Source: Salinimicrobium flavum
Lineage (GTDB): Bacteria; Bacteroidota; Bacteroidia; Flavobacteriales; Flavobacteriaceae
NCBI RefSeq assembly: GCF_042684505.1
Contig: NZ_JBHULT010000006.1
Span: forward strand, 558,001-622,000
Direction: 5' to 3'
Length of the DNA: 64,000 nt
In this document: piece after piece, positions 42,826 to 51,441 of the stretch
Layout: each line of letters starts with the position of its first letter
Position numbering within the stretch: the stretch's first letter is position 1
The notes under the pieces: model-generated
The model's database searches: none
Told to the model about the DNA's origin: nothing
Seen by the model: the letters and a program-made list of their open reading frames with translations, nothing else
Translations under genes and position numbers: made by a program

Positions 42826-44379
42826 ATGAAAAAAATATCCTTACTCCTATTCGGTTTGTTATTGACTTCCAACCTGGTCATCGCACAGGAAAACGAGGTG
42901 ATCGAAAATATAATGGAGGAAGCTGAAGAGAATTCCCATTTGGAAGAACTTGCTCATGAACTTCTGGATAAAGTTGGACCCAGATTGGTGGGAACCCCGC
43001 AAATGAATAACGCACATGACTGGGCGGTAGAAAAGTTCAGGAGCTGGGATATTTCCGCAGAAAAACAGAAATGGGGTGAATGGCGCGGTTGGGAACGCGG
43101 TATAACCCACATTGATATGGTGCATCCCCGGGTCCAGTCTCTGGCAGGGAGACAACTTGCCTGGAGCCCTTCAACCGGTAAAAAAGGGGTGACTGCAGAA
43201 GTTATTGTCCTTCCTGAAGTTGAAGATTCTATTGCTTTCCAAAAGTGGCTGCCTTCGGTAAAAGGAAAAATGGTGATGATCTCCATGAACCAACCCACGG
43301 GTCGACCAGATTATAACTGGGAAGAATTCGCAACCGAAGCTTCTTTTAAGAAGATGAAAGAAGAGCGTGAGAAGCAAAGTGATGCCTGGAGGTCAAATAT
43401 GGAAAAAACCGGTTATAACCATCGCACTTTACCAGGGGCACTGGAAAAAGCAGGGGCTGCGGGGATCGTGAGCTCCAACTGGTCTCGCGGGTTTGGTGCC
43501 AATAAGGTTTTTGGCGCTTCTACCAAAAAGATCCCTGTCGTTGACCTTAACCTGGAGGACTACGGAATGTTATACAGGCTTGCCGAAAGTGGCAGTAAAC
43601 CACAGATCAAAGTGGTGGCAGAATCTAAAGAAAATGGGATGGTGCCTACTTTCAACACCATTGCCGAGATCAAAGGGACTGAAAAACCTGAAGAATACAT
43701 CATCCTTTCTGCTCACTTTGATTCCTGGGATGGTGCAACCGGGGCCACAGATAACGGTACCGGTACCATTGTAATGATGGAGGCGGCAAGGATCCTTAAG
43801 AAAATGTATCCCAACCCAAAAAGAACCATTCTGGTGGGGCTTTGGGGAAGCGAAGAGCAGGGCCTCAACGGTTCGCGTGCTTTTGTAGAAGATAATCCGC
43901 AGATTGTGGAGAATATTCAGGCGGTTTTCAACCAGGATAACGGTACCGGTAGAGTAGTGAGAATTTCAGGTAATGGTTTCTTACATTCCTATGACTATCT
44001 GGGAAGCTGGCTTGATAAAGTACCTGATACCATCTCACAACATATTGAAACGAATTTCCCTGGAAGCCCGGGACGTGGAGGATCAGATTATGCTTCTTTT
44101 GTGGCAGCCGGTGCTCCCGCATTCAACCTTAGCGCCCTTAACTGGTCGTACTGGAATTATACCTGGCATACCAACCTTGATACCTATGACAAGATAGTAT
44201 TTGACGATGTGCGCAACAATGTTATCCTGACTGCTGTATTAGCTTATATGGCCAGTGAGGACCCTGAAAAGACCTCAAGGGAGCAGATCAAACTTAGGAA
44301 TCATCCTAGAACGGGGGAACCTCAGGAATGGCCCGAGCCGAGATCGCCTACAAGAAAAGGTGGGGTTGACGAAGACTAA
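42826..44379 (+). CDS. Secreted M28-family zinc aminopeptidase
   Basis: The 517-residue protein has a Sec signal (MKKISLLLFGLLLTSNLVIAQ), a PA-type inserted domain and an M28 catalytic domain. Zinc ligands and the catalytic base are visible in SAHFDSWDGATGATDNGTG (near 297), GSEEQGLNGSRAF (near 343) and YTWHTNLDTYDK near the end. It probably trims peptides in the periplasm or outside the cell. A bidirectional terminator follows. Confidence 0.92.
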   Translation: MKKISLLLFGLLLTSNLVIAQENEVIENIMEEAEENSHLEELAHELLDKVGPRLVGTPQMNNAHDWAVEKFRSWDISAEKQKWGEWRGWERGITHIDMVHPRVQSLAGRQLAWSPSTGKKGVTAEVIVLPEVEDSIAFQKWLPSVKGKMVMISMNQPTGRPDYNWEEFATEASFKKMKEEREKQSDAWRSNMEKTGYNHRTLPGALEKAGAAGIVSSNWSRGFGANKVFGASTKKIPVVDLNLEDYGMLYRLAESGSKPQIKVVAESKENGMVPTFNTIAEIKGTEKPEEYIILSAHFDSWDGATGATDNGTGTIVMMEAARILKKMYPNPKRTILVGLWGSEEQGLNGSRAFVEDNPQIVENIQAVFNQDNGTGRVVRISGNGFLHSYDYLGSWLDKVPDTISQHIETNFPGSPGRGGSDYASFVAAGAPAFNLSALNWSYWNYTWHTNLDTYDKIVFDDVRNNVILTAVLAYMASEDPEKTSREQIKLRNHPRTGEPQEWPEPRSPTRKGGVDED

Positions 44380-44398
44380 TTTTTATTGAACATTATTT

Positions 44399-44436
44399 AA
44401 TAACGGGTGCCTGCCACAGGTAACCCGTTATTTCTT
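44399..44436. terminator. Bidirectional terminator
   Basis: AATAACGGGT (44399-44408) pairs with ACCCGTTATT (44423-44432), between the convergent M28 peptidase and HD-domain genes. Confidence 0.7.
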
Positions 44437-44964
44437 TTCACTTATCTCCTCTAACACCTCTTTTGCCTTTTTTATTTCTTTCCTGGCAAGTTCCAGGAGC
44501 TCACTGTCTCCCTGAAGCAAAACCTCTGTTAGCGCTTCCAACTCAGGAATATAGCGGCGGGCAAAATTCCTGTCATTTTTGATAATGTCCCGGGTGTTGT
44601 CTATTATATCTGCCAACTTAATGGTTTGCGCCTGCGGACTGATGTTGGCCTGTCGTCTCACCTCCAGATCTTTGCGCCGCCTCCTGTTCAGGTGTGGATA
44701 GTTCACTTTTAAATATTCATCTGTAAGTTCCTCTACCAGTAGGGCGATCTTTTTTCCGAATTTCTCCCGGATATCCTCCACGGAAATTGGGGTGTCTTCC
44801 ACCACGTCGTGCAGGTAAGCCGCGCAGATCATCTGAGAGTTGTGAGGAACCCTTCTCACCATTTCGGCTACCCGTTTGGGATGTTCAATGTACGGCTCTT
44901 CAATGTATTTACGCAGCTGACCCTCATGAGCATTACGGGCAAATTCTAAAGCTTCCTCTTCCAT
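44428..44964 (-). CDS. Small HD-domain hydrolase (RelA/SpoT hydrolase-like)
   Basis: Reading from the ATG at 44964 gives 178 residues. The HD site is built from YIEHPKRVAEMVRR (His), AAYLHDVVEDTPISVEDI (His-Asp, then the ED pair) and KLADIIDNTRDI (Asp/Asn), the arrangement of SpoT-type (p)ppGpp hydrolase domains. There is no synthetase, TGS or ACT domain, so it resembles small alarmone hydrolases. Substrate not proven. Confidence 0.85.
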   Translation of the reverse strand: MEEEALEFARNAHEGQLRKYIEEPYIEHPKRVAEMVRRVPHNSQMICAAYLHDVVEDTPISVEDIREKFGKKIALLVEELTDEYLKVNYPHLNRRRRKDLEVRRQANISPQAQTIKLADIIDNTRDIIKNDRNFARRYIPELEALTEVLLQGDSELLELARKEIKKAKEVLEEISEKK

Positions 44965-45026
44965 TTTTATTATTAAAATAAGGAATTTTCTCGAAGAGAT
45001 AGAAACTTCCGGAAAGTGGGAAAAAG

Positions 45027-45051
45027 AAAAGGCTGCCCCGGGCAGCCTTTT
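45027..45051 (-). terminator. Terminator after the repeat lipoprotein gene
   Basis: AAAAGGCTGCCC pairs perfectly with GGGCAGCCTTTT, 12 bp per arm around one base, followed on the minus strand by CTTTTTCC. Confidence 0.8.
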
Positions 45052-45070
45052 AAAAATATGTTTGAAAATT

Positions 45071-45445
45071 TTATTTATTATCCAGTTTTGCACCCACCGG
45101 TACAGAGCAGTCATGACCGGGTTCCCCGTGTGGAGGATTCACATCTGGAGTTTGATCAATACGAACGGGTGAAACGTTACCTGACTGGGTTTGGGTAGTG
45201 GTAGCAGAGGTTTGTTGTGTGGCAGCTGTGCCATCAAGAGGAGCACCAACAGGGAGGTCACATCTGTGTCCCGGCAATCCGTGAGCGGGATTAACCTTTA
45301 CCGCCTCATTATCTGTTGTCTTTGCTGCTGCTTCATTTTCAGTTTGTGCAGGAGCAGGAGTGGTTTCTTTTTCTTCGTCCTTACAGGATACGAAAACCCC
45401 AATGGTCATTGCTAGTAATACTAACTTAACAGTTCTTAATTTCAT
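45071..45445 (-). CDS. Small lipoprotein with two Cys/His repeats, unknown function
   Basis: The 124-residue protein has a lipoprotein signal with acylation at Cys21 (FVSCKDEEKE) and a low-complexity Thr/Gln/Ala linker. Two copies of the block NPxHGxPGHxC followed by xxPVGAxLD sit at residues 52-71 and 103-122, spaced exactly 51 residues. The two conserved His and one Cys in each copy suggest metal or heme binding, which is inference. It is 13 nt downstream of the DUF1028 gene on the same strand. I recognise no named family. Confidence 0.85.
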   Translation of the reverse strand: MKLRTVKLVLLAMTIGVFVSCKDEEKETTPAPAQTENEAAAKTTDNEAVKVNPAHGLPGHRCDLPVGAPLDGTAATQQTSATTTQTQSGNVSPVRIDQTPDVNPPHGEPGHDCSVPVGAKLDNK

Positions 45446-45458
45446 AACTTCTTTTTTG

Positions 45459-46451
45459 CTAATTTACAATTTCTTCTAATTCTTTCTCTGAAACATTCAA
45501 TAATCCTGAAGCCGGAAGTCTTCGGGTCATTTCCCGCCAGTTCTCATCTTCTGCGAAGATACCTTCGAATAACGGGATGGCTTCCTCTAGTCGATCACTA
45601 TTGGCGAGGGCCACAGCAGTCCAGTATTTCATTTCGAGATTGTCTGGAAACATTTCCATTGCAAGGCCATATTGTTCCAATGCTTCCTCTACATCCTCTT
45701 CTTCCATTGCAAGATCTCCACGATTCATGTGCTCATAGGCGCGGGCAACTTTCAGGAGCCGGTCCAGTTCCTCCAAAGGTTCTGCATGATCATCTACCCT
45801 CAGATCTATTTTCTTGTCTTCCCAGGAATTCTCAACCTTTGTTGGTCCTACCACCAGGAGAGCGGCCGACTGTTTCCCTCTAATATCCCCTCCGGCTTCC
45901 TGAGCGGCTTGAAGAACCTTTACAACCCTTTCTGCAAGGGGAAGGTCTGCGTGATCCTTGAAAGCCTTTTCCATGGCCGGTACGACCGCATCGTTAAGCA
46001 TCATATTAGCCTGCACAGAAAAGTTGGTGTCGTTGATATGAGAAGCAGCTTCTACGCATTTCTCCCCTGTATGGGCAGCAGTCCTGCCCTCAGTATCCAA
46101 AAAAGCAACCTGCCTGTAATCTTTTCCATCATCCAGTGCGACGAGAGAATCGAGGGCTTCAGAAGCCGTATATCCGGCTGCCATAAGATCAAGTCCACGG
46201 GGACCATAGGCAGGATTGACAAAGGATTGGGTGGCCACCACTCCCACACCTGATCTTCCCCAGGCAACCACTGAACCCACCGAGAACCAGTGGCTTTGCA
46301 CCCCCACGGCCATTTCACCCGTAGCAGTATCGCGTGCAACAATTGAAAAAGTATGTGCAAATGCATCTTTCTGGATCTCATAGTTTTGTGCTTTCATACT
46401 CGAGAGACTTAGAAAACAGCAAATGGCGAGAAAAGGTATACCTGGTTTCAT
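45459..46451 (-). CDS. Secreted DUF1028 protein with C-terminal TPR-like region
   Basis: The 330-residue protein has a signal peptide (IPFLAICCFLSLSSMKAQ) and a DUF1028 domain (about 30-230) of the Ntn-hydrolase-like type, with THTFSIVARD-like opening (AFAHTFSIVARD), GVGVVATQSFVNPAYGPRGLDLM and GEKCVEAASH. The C-terminal 100 residues are helical and TPR-like (LEQYGLAMEMFPDNLEMKYW). Function of the family is not settled. It is likely in an operon with the repeat lipoprotein. Confidence 0.88.
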   Translation of the reverse strand: MKPGIPFLAICCFLSLSSMKAQNYEIQKDAFAHTFSIVARDTATGEMAVGVQSHWFSVGSVVAWGRSGVGVVATQSFVNPAYGPRGLDLMAAGYTASEALDSLVALDDGKDYRQVAFLDTEGRTAAHTGEKCVEAASHINDTNFSVQANMMLNDAVVPAMEKAFKDHADLPLAERVVKVLQAAQEAGGDIRGKQSAALLVVGPTKVENSWEDKKIDLRVDDHAEPLEELDRLLKVARAYEHMNRGDLAMEEEDVEEALEQYGLAMEMFPDNLEMKYWTAVALANSDRLEEAIPLFEGIFAEDENWREMTRRLPASGLLNVSEKELEEIVN

Positions 46452-46565
46452 GATTTTTCTTTCCTTAAAAATAGGAAAAATTCGACATTTTTTAATTCCG
46501 GAGAAAAAATAGGAGCTTAGGCGATGAAACTACAGGGAAGTTTTTAAATTTGCATTCGCAGTTTT

Positions 46566-46637
46566 GGCCTCGTAGTTCAATGGATAGAATAGTAGTTTCC
46601 TAAACTGTAGATCCAAGTTCGATTCTTGGCGAGGCTA
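46566..46637 (+). tRNA. tRNA-Arg (CCT)
   Basis: A 72-nt cloverleaf with acceptor GGCCTCG/CGAGGCT, T-arm CCAAG/CTTGG with TTCGATT, anticodon loop TTCCTAA (anticodon CCT, reading AGG) and discriminator A. CCA is not encoded. It is a single gene with its own terminator. Confidence 0.92.
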
Positions 46638-46650
46638 CTTTAACATATTA

Positions 46651-46690
46651 AAAACCCTGTTAATCTATTGATTTTCAGGGTTTTTGTTTT
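46651..46690. terminator. Terminator between tRNA-Arg and ktrA
   Basis: AAAACCCTG (46651-46659) pairs with CAGGGTTTT (46676-46684), followed by TGTTTTT. It separates convergent genes and may act both ways. Confidence 0.75.
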
Positions 46691-46711
46691 TAGCCAGCGA
46701 AAAATTATTGA

Positions 46712-47404
46712 TCACCTTTTCAGATCCTCCAATAACTTCTTGATATTCTTGTTATGTCCATAAAGGACCATGATGTCTCCCTGATAAAGGACGGTCTCTG
46801 CTGAAGCGACCCCCTGAACATTAGAAACATTCCTTTCTGCACCTAATTGGTTTTTTTCATGGGTGATTTTGATCGTAGACAAAACAATGATATCGTAATT
46901 GCGCTTTAACCCTATTTCCTGTAGGGTTTTGCCATCGTACTCTTTTGGAATGGTCGCCTCGACGATGCTAAATTCCCAGTTCACTTCAAAAGAATCTACT
47001 ACACCGTGAAGATTTAGTTTTTTGGACCAACGTTCTGCGGTCTCTTCTTCGGGATGTATGATTTCGTCTACACCCATTGCTTCCAATACCATTTCCTGTA
47101 AGGAGGATACCGCCCGGCTTATCAAACGTTTTACGTGAAGTTGTTTCATGAGTGCAGTAGTCATAATATTCGCACCAAGATCTTCTCCAATACCTACTAT
47201 GACCACATCTGTATCCTTAAGTGGGAGACTTGAGACAGCGCTTATATCTGTAGAATCAAGGTTTACAGCATGTGTGATCTTATTTTTTATCGTTTCGACC
47301 TTGCTCATGTTTACATCTACTCCAATAACCTCATTACCCATTTCTGTAAGTTTTTCGGCGAGTGAAGCTCCAAAATTTCCGAGACCTATAATTATATATT
47401 TCAT
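46712..47404 (-). CDS. ktrA: KtrA/TrkA-type potassium channel regulatory subunit (RCK)
   Basis: The 230-residue cytosolic protein has an RCK_N Rossmann domain (IIIGLGNFGASLAEKLTEMGNEVIGVD, nucleotide-binding GxGxxG) and an RCK_C domain (about 150-225). It gates the partner membrane subunit in response to nucleotides. It lies 4 nt after ktrB on the same strand. Confidence 0.92.
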   Translation of the reverse strand: MKYIIIGLGNFGASLAEKLTEMGNEVIGVDVNMSKVETIKNKITHAVNLDSTDISAVSSLPLKDTDVVIVGIGEDLGANIMTTALMKQLHVKRLISRAVSSLQEMVLEAMGVDEIIHPEEETAERWSKKLNLHGVVDSFEVNWEFSIVEATIPKEYDGKTLQEIGLKRNYDIIVLSTIKITHEKNQLGAERNVSNVQGVASAETVLYQGDIMVLYGHNKNIKKLLEDLKR

Positions 47405-47408
47405 CTTT

Positions 47409-49190
47409 CTAGTTCATTAAAATATCCTCCTGAGGATATTTGTAATTTAGGTATTTAACCTTTCGTAAAAGGGCAATAAGTATGGTAAGCATGCTCACTC
47501 TTCCAATGAACATGGTGGCGATAATTACAAGTTTTGCAGCTGAACTCAAATCAGGAGTGATTCCCACACTTAATCCAACTGTACTATAGGCCGAAAAACA
47601 CTCAAAAGCAATACTCAATAAGGTCTTTTCCCGGTCAAATGAGGCAATCAGAAATACAGCAGTTCCTATGACCATCAAAGATAAGGCGATAATAGCAAAG
47701 GCTCTTCGAATTGAGAATTCTGAAATTTCCCTTCTGAATACTTCCACCCTGTCTTTTCCTCTCGCGAGACTGAAAAAGTTAAGTGCGGCCAGGGCAAATG
47801 CGCTCGTTTTAATTCCACCTCCTGTCGATCCGGGAGAGGCCCCAATCCACATTAAAAGGAAAATGATCATCACTGTGGAAAAATTAAGAGCCGACGTGTC
47901 TACTGAATTAAATCCTGCTGTTCTTGGAGTTGCAGCTCCAAAGAATGAAACAACTAATTTTCCGAAGGCAGAATGCTCTGCAAGGGTATTGTTATATTCA
48001 AAAAAATAGAATAAAACAGAACCAACCACTAACAATATTGAAGTGGTAACCAGAACTATTCGGGTGTTGAGGTTAATCACCCAGGGTGTATAAACAGATT
48101 TTCGGGGATGACTAAGTTTCAGGAATTGATTCTTGATATAATATGCAAAGTACTTGTAAAGGTTAAAAAGAATGGGGAAACCAATCCCGCCGAGTATAAA
48201 AAGGGATACAATAATAAGTTGGAGGGGGTAGTTGAACCTGAATTCGGGTTCGTAAAGACTATTTTCAAGGGTAGAAAAACCGGCATTGCAGAATCCTGAG
48301 ATGCTGTGAAAAACAGAAAAGAAGAGCCTGTTTCCAAGGCCTTTGATAACTCCGCCTTGTACGCTAAAAAATATTAGAACTGCTCCCACAAGTTCAATAA
48401 TAAAGGTAACCAGAACGATCTTTTTCAAAACACTGAATACTTCCCCTATTTTTTCTGAATTGGTCATGTCCTTCAGCATGATCTGGTTTTCGTAGGAGCT
48501 TTTTCCTCTAAAAAAGTAGCTAAAATAACTGGCAAAGGTCATGATTCCAATTCCCCCAAGCTGAATAAGAATGAGGATTATGATCTGACCGAACTGGGTA
48601 AAATAAGTTCCTGTATCAACTACGATCAGGCCGGTAACGCATACAGCGCTGGTTGCCGTAAAAAGAGCATCAAGCGCTGATATTCCTTCATGGGTTGCCT
48701 TCGGCAACAGTAGGAGCAGGGTACCCAGTAGGATCAGGGTTAAGAAACTGGCAATGAAAAGCTGGGCCGGATTGAGTAGTCTACTGCTAAAATGGATTTG
48801 AAGGGTTGAGAATTCTCTGAAAAAATATAAAAAGAGGGCAAGGTATACCCAGCCCATATTGTTTAAAAATTCTAAAAAACGAAAGGTTTGGAGCAGCCTG
48901 TCTACCAGCACAGCTGCCAGTAATAAAAATAATAAAAAGATAATGGAATCAAAGATCCTTACTTTTAGTGGAAACTGTTCCGATGACAGGAAATAGCGTG
49001 TTCCAATACTTAATGTTCCGGCCAAAAGCACTAGCAGGTAAAACTCTTCCAGGTACAGTTCTGTAGAGCTGCGGTGAGTGAAACCCAGATCAAAAATTAT
49101 GGTGAGTACTGTTACCAAACTCAGCCAAAAAGAAATTTTCGTGATGTATTTCAGCAACCTTTCCCGGTCTTTCAGTTTCCCGTTTTTCAA
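47409..49190 (-). CDS. ktrB: KtrB/TrkH-type potassium transporter
   Basis: The 593-residue membrane protein carries the four pore-loop repeats of the Trk/Ktr/HKT superfamily, for example SAVCVTGLIVVDTGTYFT, SGFCNAGFSTL, TPRTAGFNSVDTS and FSAYSTVGLSVGITPD. It imports K+ (often Na+-coupled). The N-terminal 150 residues add several extra membrane helices compared with the shorter KtrB form. Confidence 0.93.
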   Translation of the reverse strand: MKNGKLKDRERLLKYITKISFWLSLVTVLTIIFDLGFTHRSSTELYLEEFYLLVLLAGTLSIGTRYFLSSEQFPLKVRIFDSIIFLLFLLLAAVLVDRLLQTFRFLEFLNNMGWVYLALFLYFFREFSTLQIHFSSRLLNPAQLFIASFLTLILLGTLLLLLPKATHEGISALDALFTATSAVCVTGLIVVDTGTYFTQFGQIIILILIQLGGIGIMTFASYFSYFFRGKSSYENQIMLKDMTNSEKIGEVFSVLKKIVLVTFIIELVGAVLIFFSVQGGVIKGLGNRLFFSVFHSISGFCNAGFSTLENSLYEPEFRFNYPLQLIIVSLFILGGIGFPILFNLYKYFAYYIKNQFLKLSHPRKSVYTPWVINLNTRIVLVTTSILLVVGSVLFYFFEYNNTLAEHSAFGKLVVSFFGAATPRTAGFNSVDTSALNFSTVMIIFLLMWIGASPGSTGGGIKTSAFALAALNFFSLARGKDRVEVFRREISEFSIRRAFAIIALSLMVIGTAVFLIASFDREKTLLSIAFECFSAYSTVGLSVGITPDLSSAAKLVIIATMFIGRVSMLTILIALLRKVKYLNYKYPQEDILMN

Positions 49191-49200
49191 TGAAAAATTT

Positions 49201-49389
49201 TTAAATTTGGTCTGTTCTTGAACAGTGATCGAGAAGGATCACCAGCGCCAGAATAAGGACACCCAGTATAATGGCCGGCCATTTCAAATGATGGAATCCC
49301 GATTTTTGGGAACCTCTGGTCTTAAGATTTCTTTCTCTTTTCCTACTGTCCACAGGTGTACTGTTTATTAACACAAAGTTACGCTTCAT
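49201..49389 (-). CDS. Small single-span membrane protein, unknown
   Basis: The 62-residue frame has a basic N-terminal half (RKRERNLKTRGSQK) and one membrane helix (WPAIILGVLILALVILL). It lies between the response regulator and ktrB, all on the same strand, 10 nt before ktrB. It may be a small accessory of the potassium system or a spurious frame. Confidence 0.5.
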   Translation of the reverse strand: MKRNFVLINSTPVDSRKRERNLKTRGSQKSGFHHLKWPAIILGVLILALVILLDHCSRTDQI

Positions 49390-49441
49390 GATATAAGGAG
49401 AATATAAAGATTCTCTTCAAGGTATAAAGATTTTATAAAGA

Positions 49442-50119
49442 TTACAGAAAACGATATCCAACACCACTCTCAGTAATAAAATGACAGGGTTGATTCGGGT
49501 CCTTTTCGAGTTTTTTGCGAAGTTGAGCAACAAATACCCTTAGGTACTGGGTTTCGTTCTGGGAGCCAAGGCCCCAAATTTCCTTCAAAATGTATTGATG
49601 GGTCAATACTTTTCCCAGGTTGACTGCCAGGAGTTTTAACAGGTTATACTCAGTAGCGGTTAGTTTAACAGGAGTTCCTTCGCGGGTAACGGTTCGGGAA
49701 GTAAGGTCCACCTCCAGGTCACCTGTCGATATCACCGGCTCAAACTCCGTTTTTTGGTGTGCTCTTATAGAAGATCTTATTCTTGCAAGCAGTTCCCCGG
49801 TTCTAAAAGGTTTGGCTAAATAATCACTTGCCCCATTATCCAACGCTTTGACAATGTCTTCTTCGCTGTTTTGAACAGAAAGCATAACAATTGCCTTTTC
49901 ATACCAGGTCCTTAAATCCAGCAAAATTTCATGTCCGCTTTTATCCGGTAAGCCAATATCCAGGATGATCACTTCCGGAGAATGGTTGGCGGCCAGGGTA
50001 AGTCCTTCGGCTCCTGTAGAAGCCTCAATGATTTTGTAATCATTGCTCTCCAGGGAGATCTTTAAAAGTTTCCTTATTTGCGGCTCGTCGTCGATTATGA
50101 GAATTTCTCCTTTAGTCAT
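49442..50119 (-). CDS. kdpE: OmpR-family response regulator, KdpE-like
   Basis: The 225-residue protein has a receiver domain (phospho-acceptor Asp in VIILDIGLPDKSG, Lys in YLAKPF) and a winged-helix DNA-binding domain (LTATEYNLLKLLAVNLGKVLTHQYILKEIWG, then YLRVFVAQLRKKLE). The last pattern is characteristic of KdpE. It overlaps the kinase gene by 8 nt. The target here may be ktrAB rather than kdp, since no kdpFABC is present in the window. Confidence 0.88.
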   Translation of the reverse strand: MTKGEILIIDDEPQIRKLLKISLESNDYKIIEASTGAEGLTLAANHSPEVIILDIGLPDKSGHEILLDLRTWYEKAIVMLSVQNSEEDIVKALDNGASDYLAKPFRTGELLARIRSSIRAHQKTEFEPVISTGDLEVDLTSRTVTREGTPVKLTATEYNLLKLLAVNLGKVLTHQYILKEIWGLGSQNETQYLRVFVAQLRKKLEKDPNQPCHFITESGVGYRFL

Positions 50120-51194
50120 CTTTATAAATACTTAAAAAGGTTGTTTCAGCCGGAATAGAAATGGTGAATTTAGCACCTTTTTCAGGTAAATTTTCAAGTT
50201 TGATGGTACCATTGTGGGCAAGGACAAAACCTTTAGCAATAGAGAGTCCAAGCCCTGTACCACCGGCAGCAGTCTTGGGAAGACGGTAAAACTTTTCGAA
50301 AACCAGGTCCAGTTTATCGTCAGGAAAACCTTTGCCCCGGTCACTAATAATAATTTGAAAAAATTCTGAAATGTACCTTGTTTCTACTTTTATACAGGTT
50401 CCCGGGGTAGTATATTGAAGTGCGTTGTGTATGATGTTATGGATTACCTGTTCAATTAAAATACCATCAATTTTGAAAAGAGGCAGATCCTCTTGGGGAA
50501 TAAAACTAATTGGATGACCTGGAGATTCAGTCTGATTTTTCTGAATTACAGAATGAATAATTTCATTGATGTCATACCAGTCTAATTTCAAAGTTAAAAA
50601 ATCGGATTCCAGGCGGCTCATGCTGAGAAGATTTTCGACCTGTCGGTTAAGTCGGTTTCCGGCAATATCAATTTCAGAAAAAAGCTCGTGGATATTATCC
50701 TGACTCAGTTTGTCGGAATTAATTTTGAGAGTGTCAACTGCCCCTATTATAGTGGCGATGGGGGTTTTTAACTCGTGAGAAAGCGAGCTAAATAAAGTAT
50801 TATAAAGTTGGAGAGTTTTTTCCCGTTCTTTTCTTTGTCTGGCTATATTTTCAACTTTTCGAATTTTTGAAGTAAAAACAGCATTCATTACCGCAATGAC
50901 GAAATACATCAGGAATAGCAGAGCGTCCTGTGGAGTGTTGATATTAAAAGTAGCCTTAGGTTGAATGAAAAGAAAATTCCAGGTAAGAGCACTTAGAATA
51001 GCAACTGTAACGATAGGGTAAATATCGAGAAACATAGCTAAAATTGATACTGCCAACAGAAGAATGAGAGCTACTACATGATATCCTATAATATCAATAA
51101 AAAGAAAGCAGATCAAAGAAATAAGAAAGATGCTGCCAATCCCGAGAAGGTATTGCAGCCATAAATTTTTCTCAATTTTTTTTATAAAGCCCAA
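50112..51194 (-). CDS. Short KdpD-like sensor histidine kinase
   Basis: The 360-residue kinase starts with TTG at 51194. Four closely spaced membrane helices (about 13-108, DUF4118 type as in KdpD) are followed by an H-box with the phospho-His at 140 in SSLSHELKTPIATI and an HATPase domain (NIIHNALQYT, SDRGKGFPDDKL, GTGLGLSIAKGFV). The large N-terminal KdpD sensor and USP domains of E. coli KdpD are absent. It pairs with the adjacent KdpE-like regulator. Confidence 0.88.
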   Translation of the reverse strand: MGFIKKIEKNLWLQYLLGIGSIFLISLICFLFIDIIGYHVVALILLLAVSILAMFLDIYPIVTVAILSALTWNFLFIQPKATFNINTPQDALLFLMYFVIAVMNAVFTSKIRKVENIARQRKEREKTLQLYNTLFSSLSHELKTPIATIIGAVDTLKINSDKLSQDNIHELFSEIDIAGNRLNRQVENLLSMSRLESDFLTLKLDWYDINEIIHSVIQKNQTESPGHPISFIPQEDLPLFKIDGILIEQVIHNIIHNALQYTTPGTCIKVETRYISEFFQIIISDRGKGFPDDKLDLVFEKFYRLPKTAAGGTGLGLSIAKGFVLAHNGTIKLENLPEKGAKFTISIPAETTFLSIYKDD

Positions 51195-51412
51195 TATTTT
51201 TCTTCAAATATAGGTTACAACACCTTTTGCTCACTACCATTAGAGAGAAAATGAAGAATTAGAGTATTGCATAGCGGGTCTTTTTGAGAAAAATGATGCT
51301 TAATTAAGCTGATGTAAAAGTTTTGTGGCCATAATATTTACCGCCCCCGGAAGCTACTACAACAAAGCTATAACCCTGACCAATATCATATTTTTATAGG
51401 ATGCCAATTCGT

Positions 51413-51420
51413 TATGTTTG
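51413..51420 (+). promoter_or_regulatory. Promoter -7 element of the molybdenum-cofactor operon
   Basis: TATGTTTG matches TAnnTTTG, 21 nt before the moeA ATG at 51442. No TTG at the expected distance. It would head the whole moeA-moaA run. Confidence 0.5.
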
Positions 51421-51441
51421 TTTAGACATAACGGGAATAAA

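Noticed and set aside
45672..46253. 193-codon frame antisense to the DUF1028 gene
   Set aside because: The DUF1028 reading has a signal peptide and conserved blocks; the antisense frame has none.
51195..51441. Molybdenum-cofactor riboswitch upstream of moeA
   Set aside because: No extended Moco-riboswitch-like fold was apparent, and that riboswitch is not expected in this phylum. Only a promoter element is supported.
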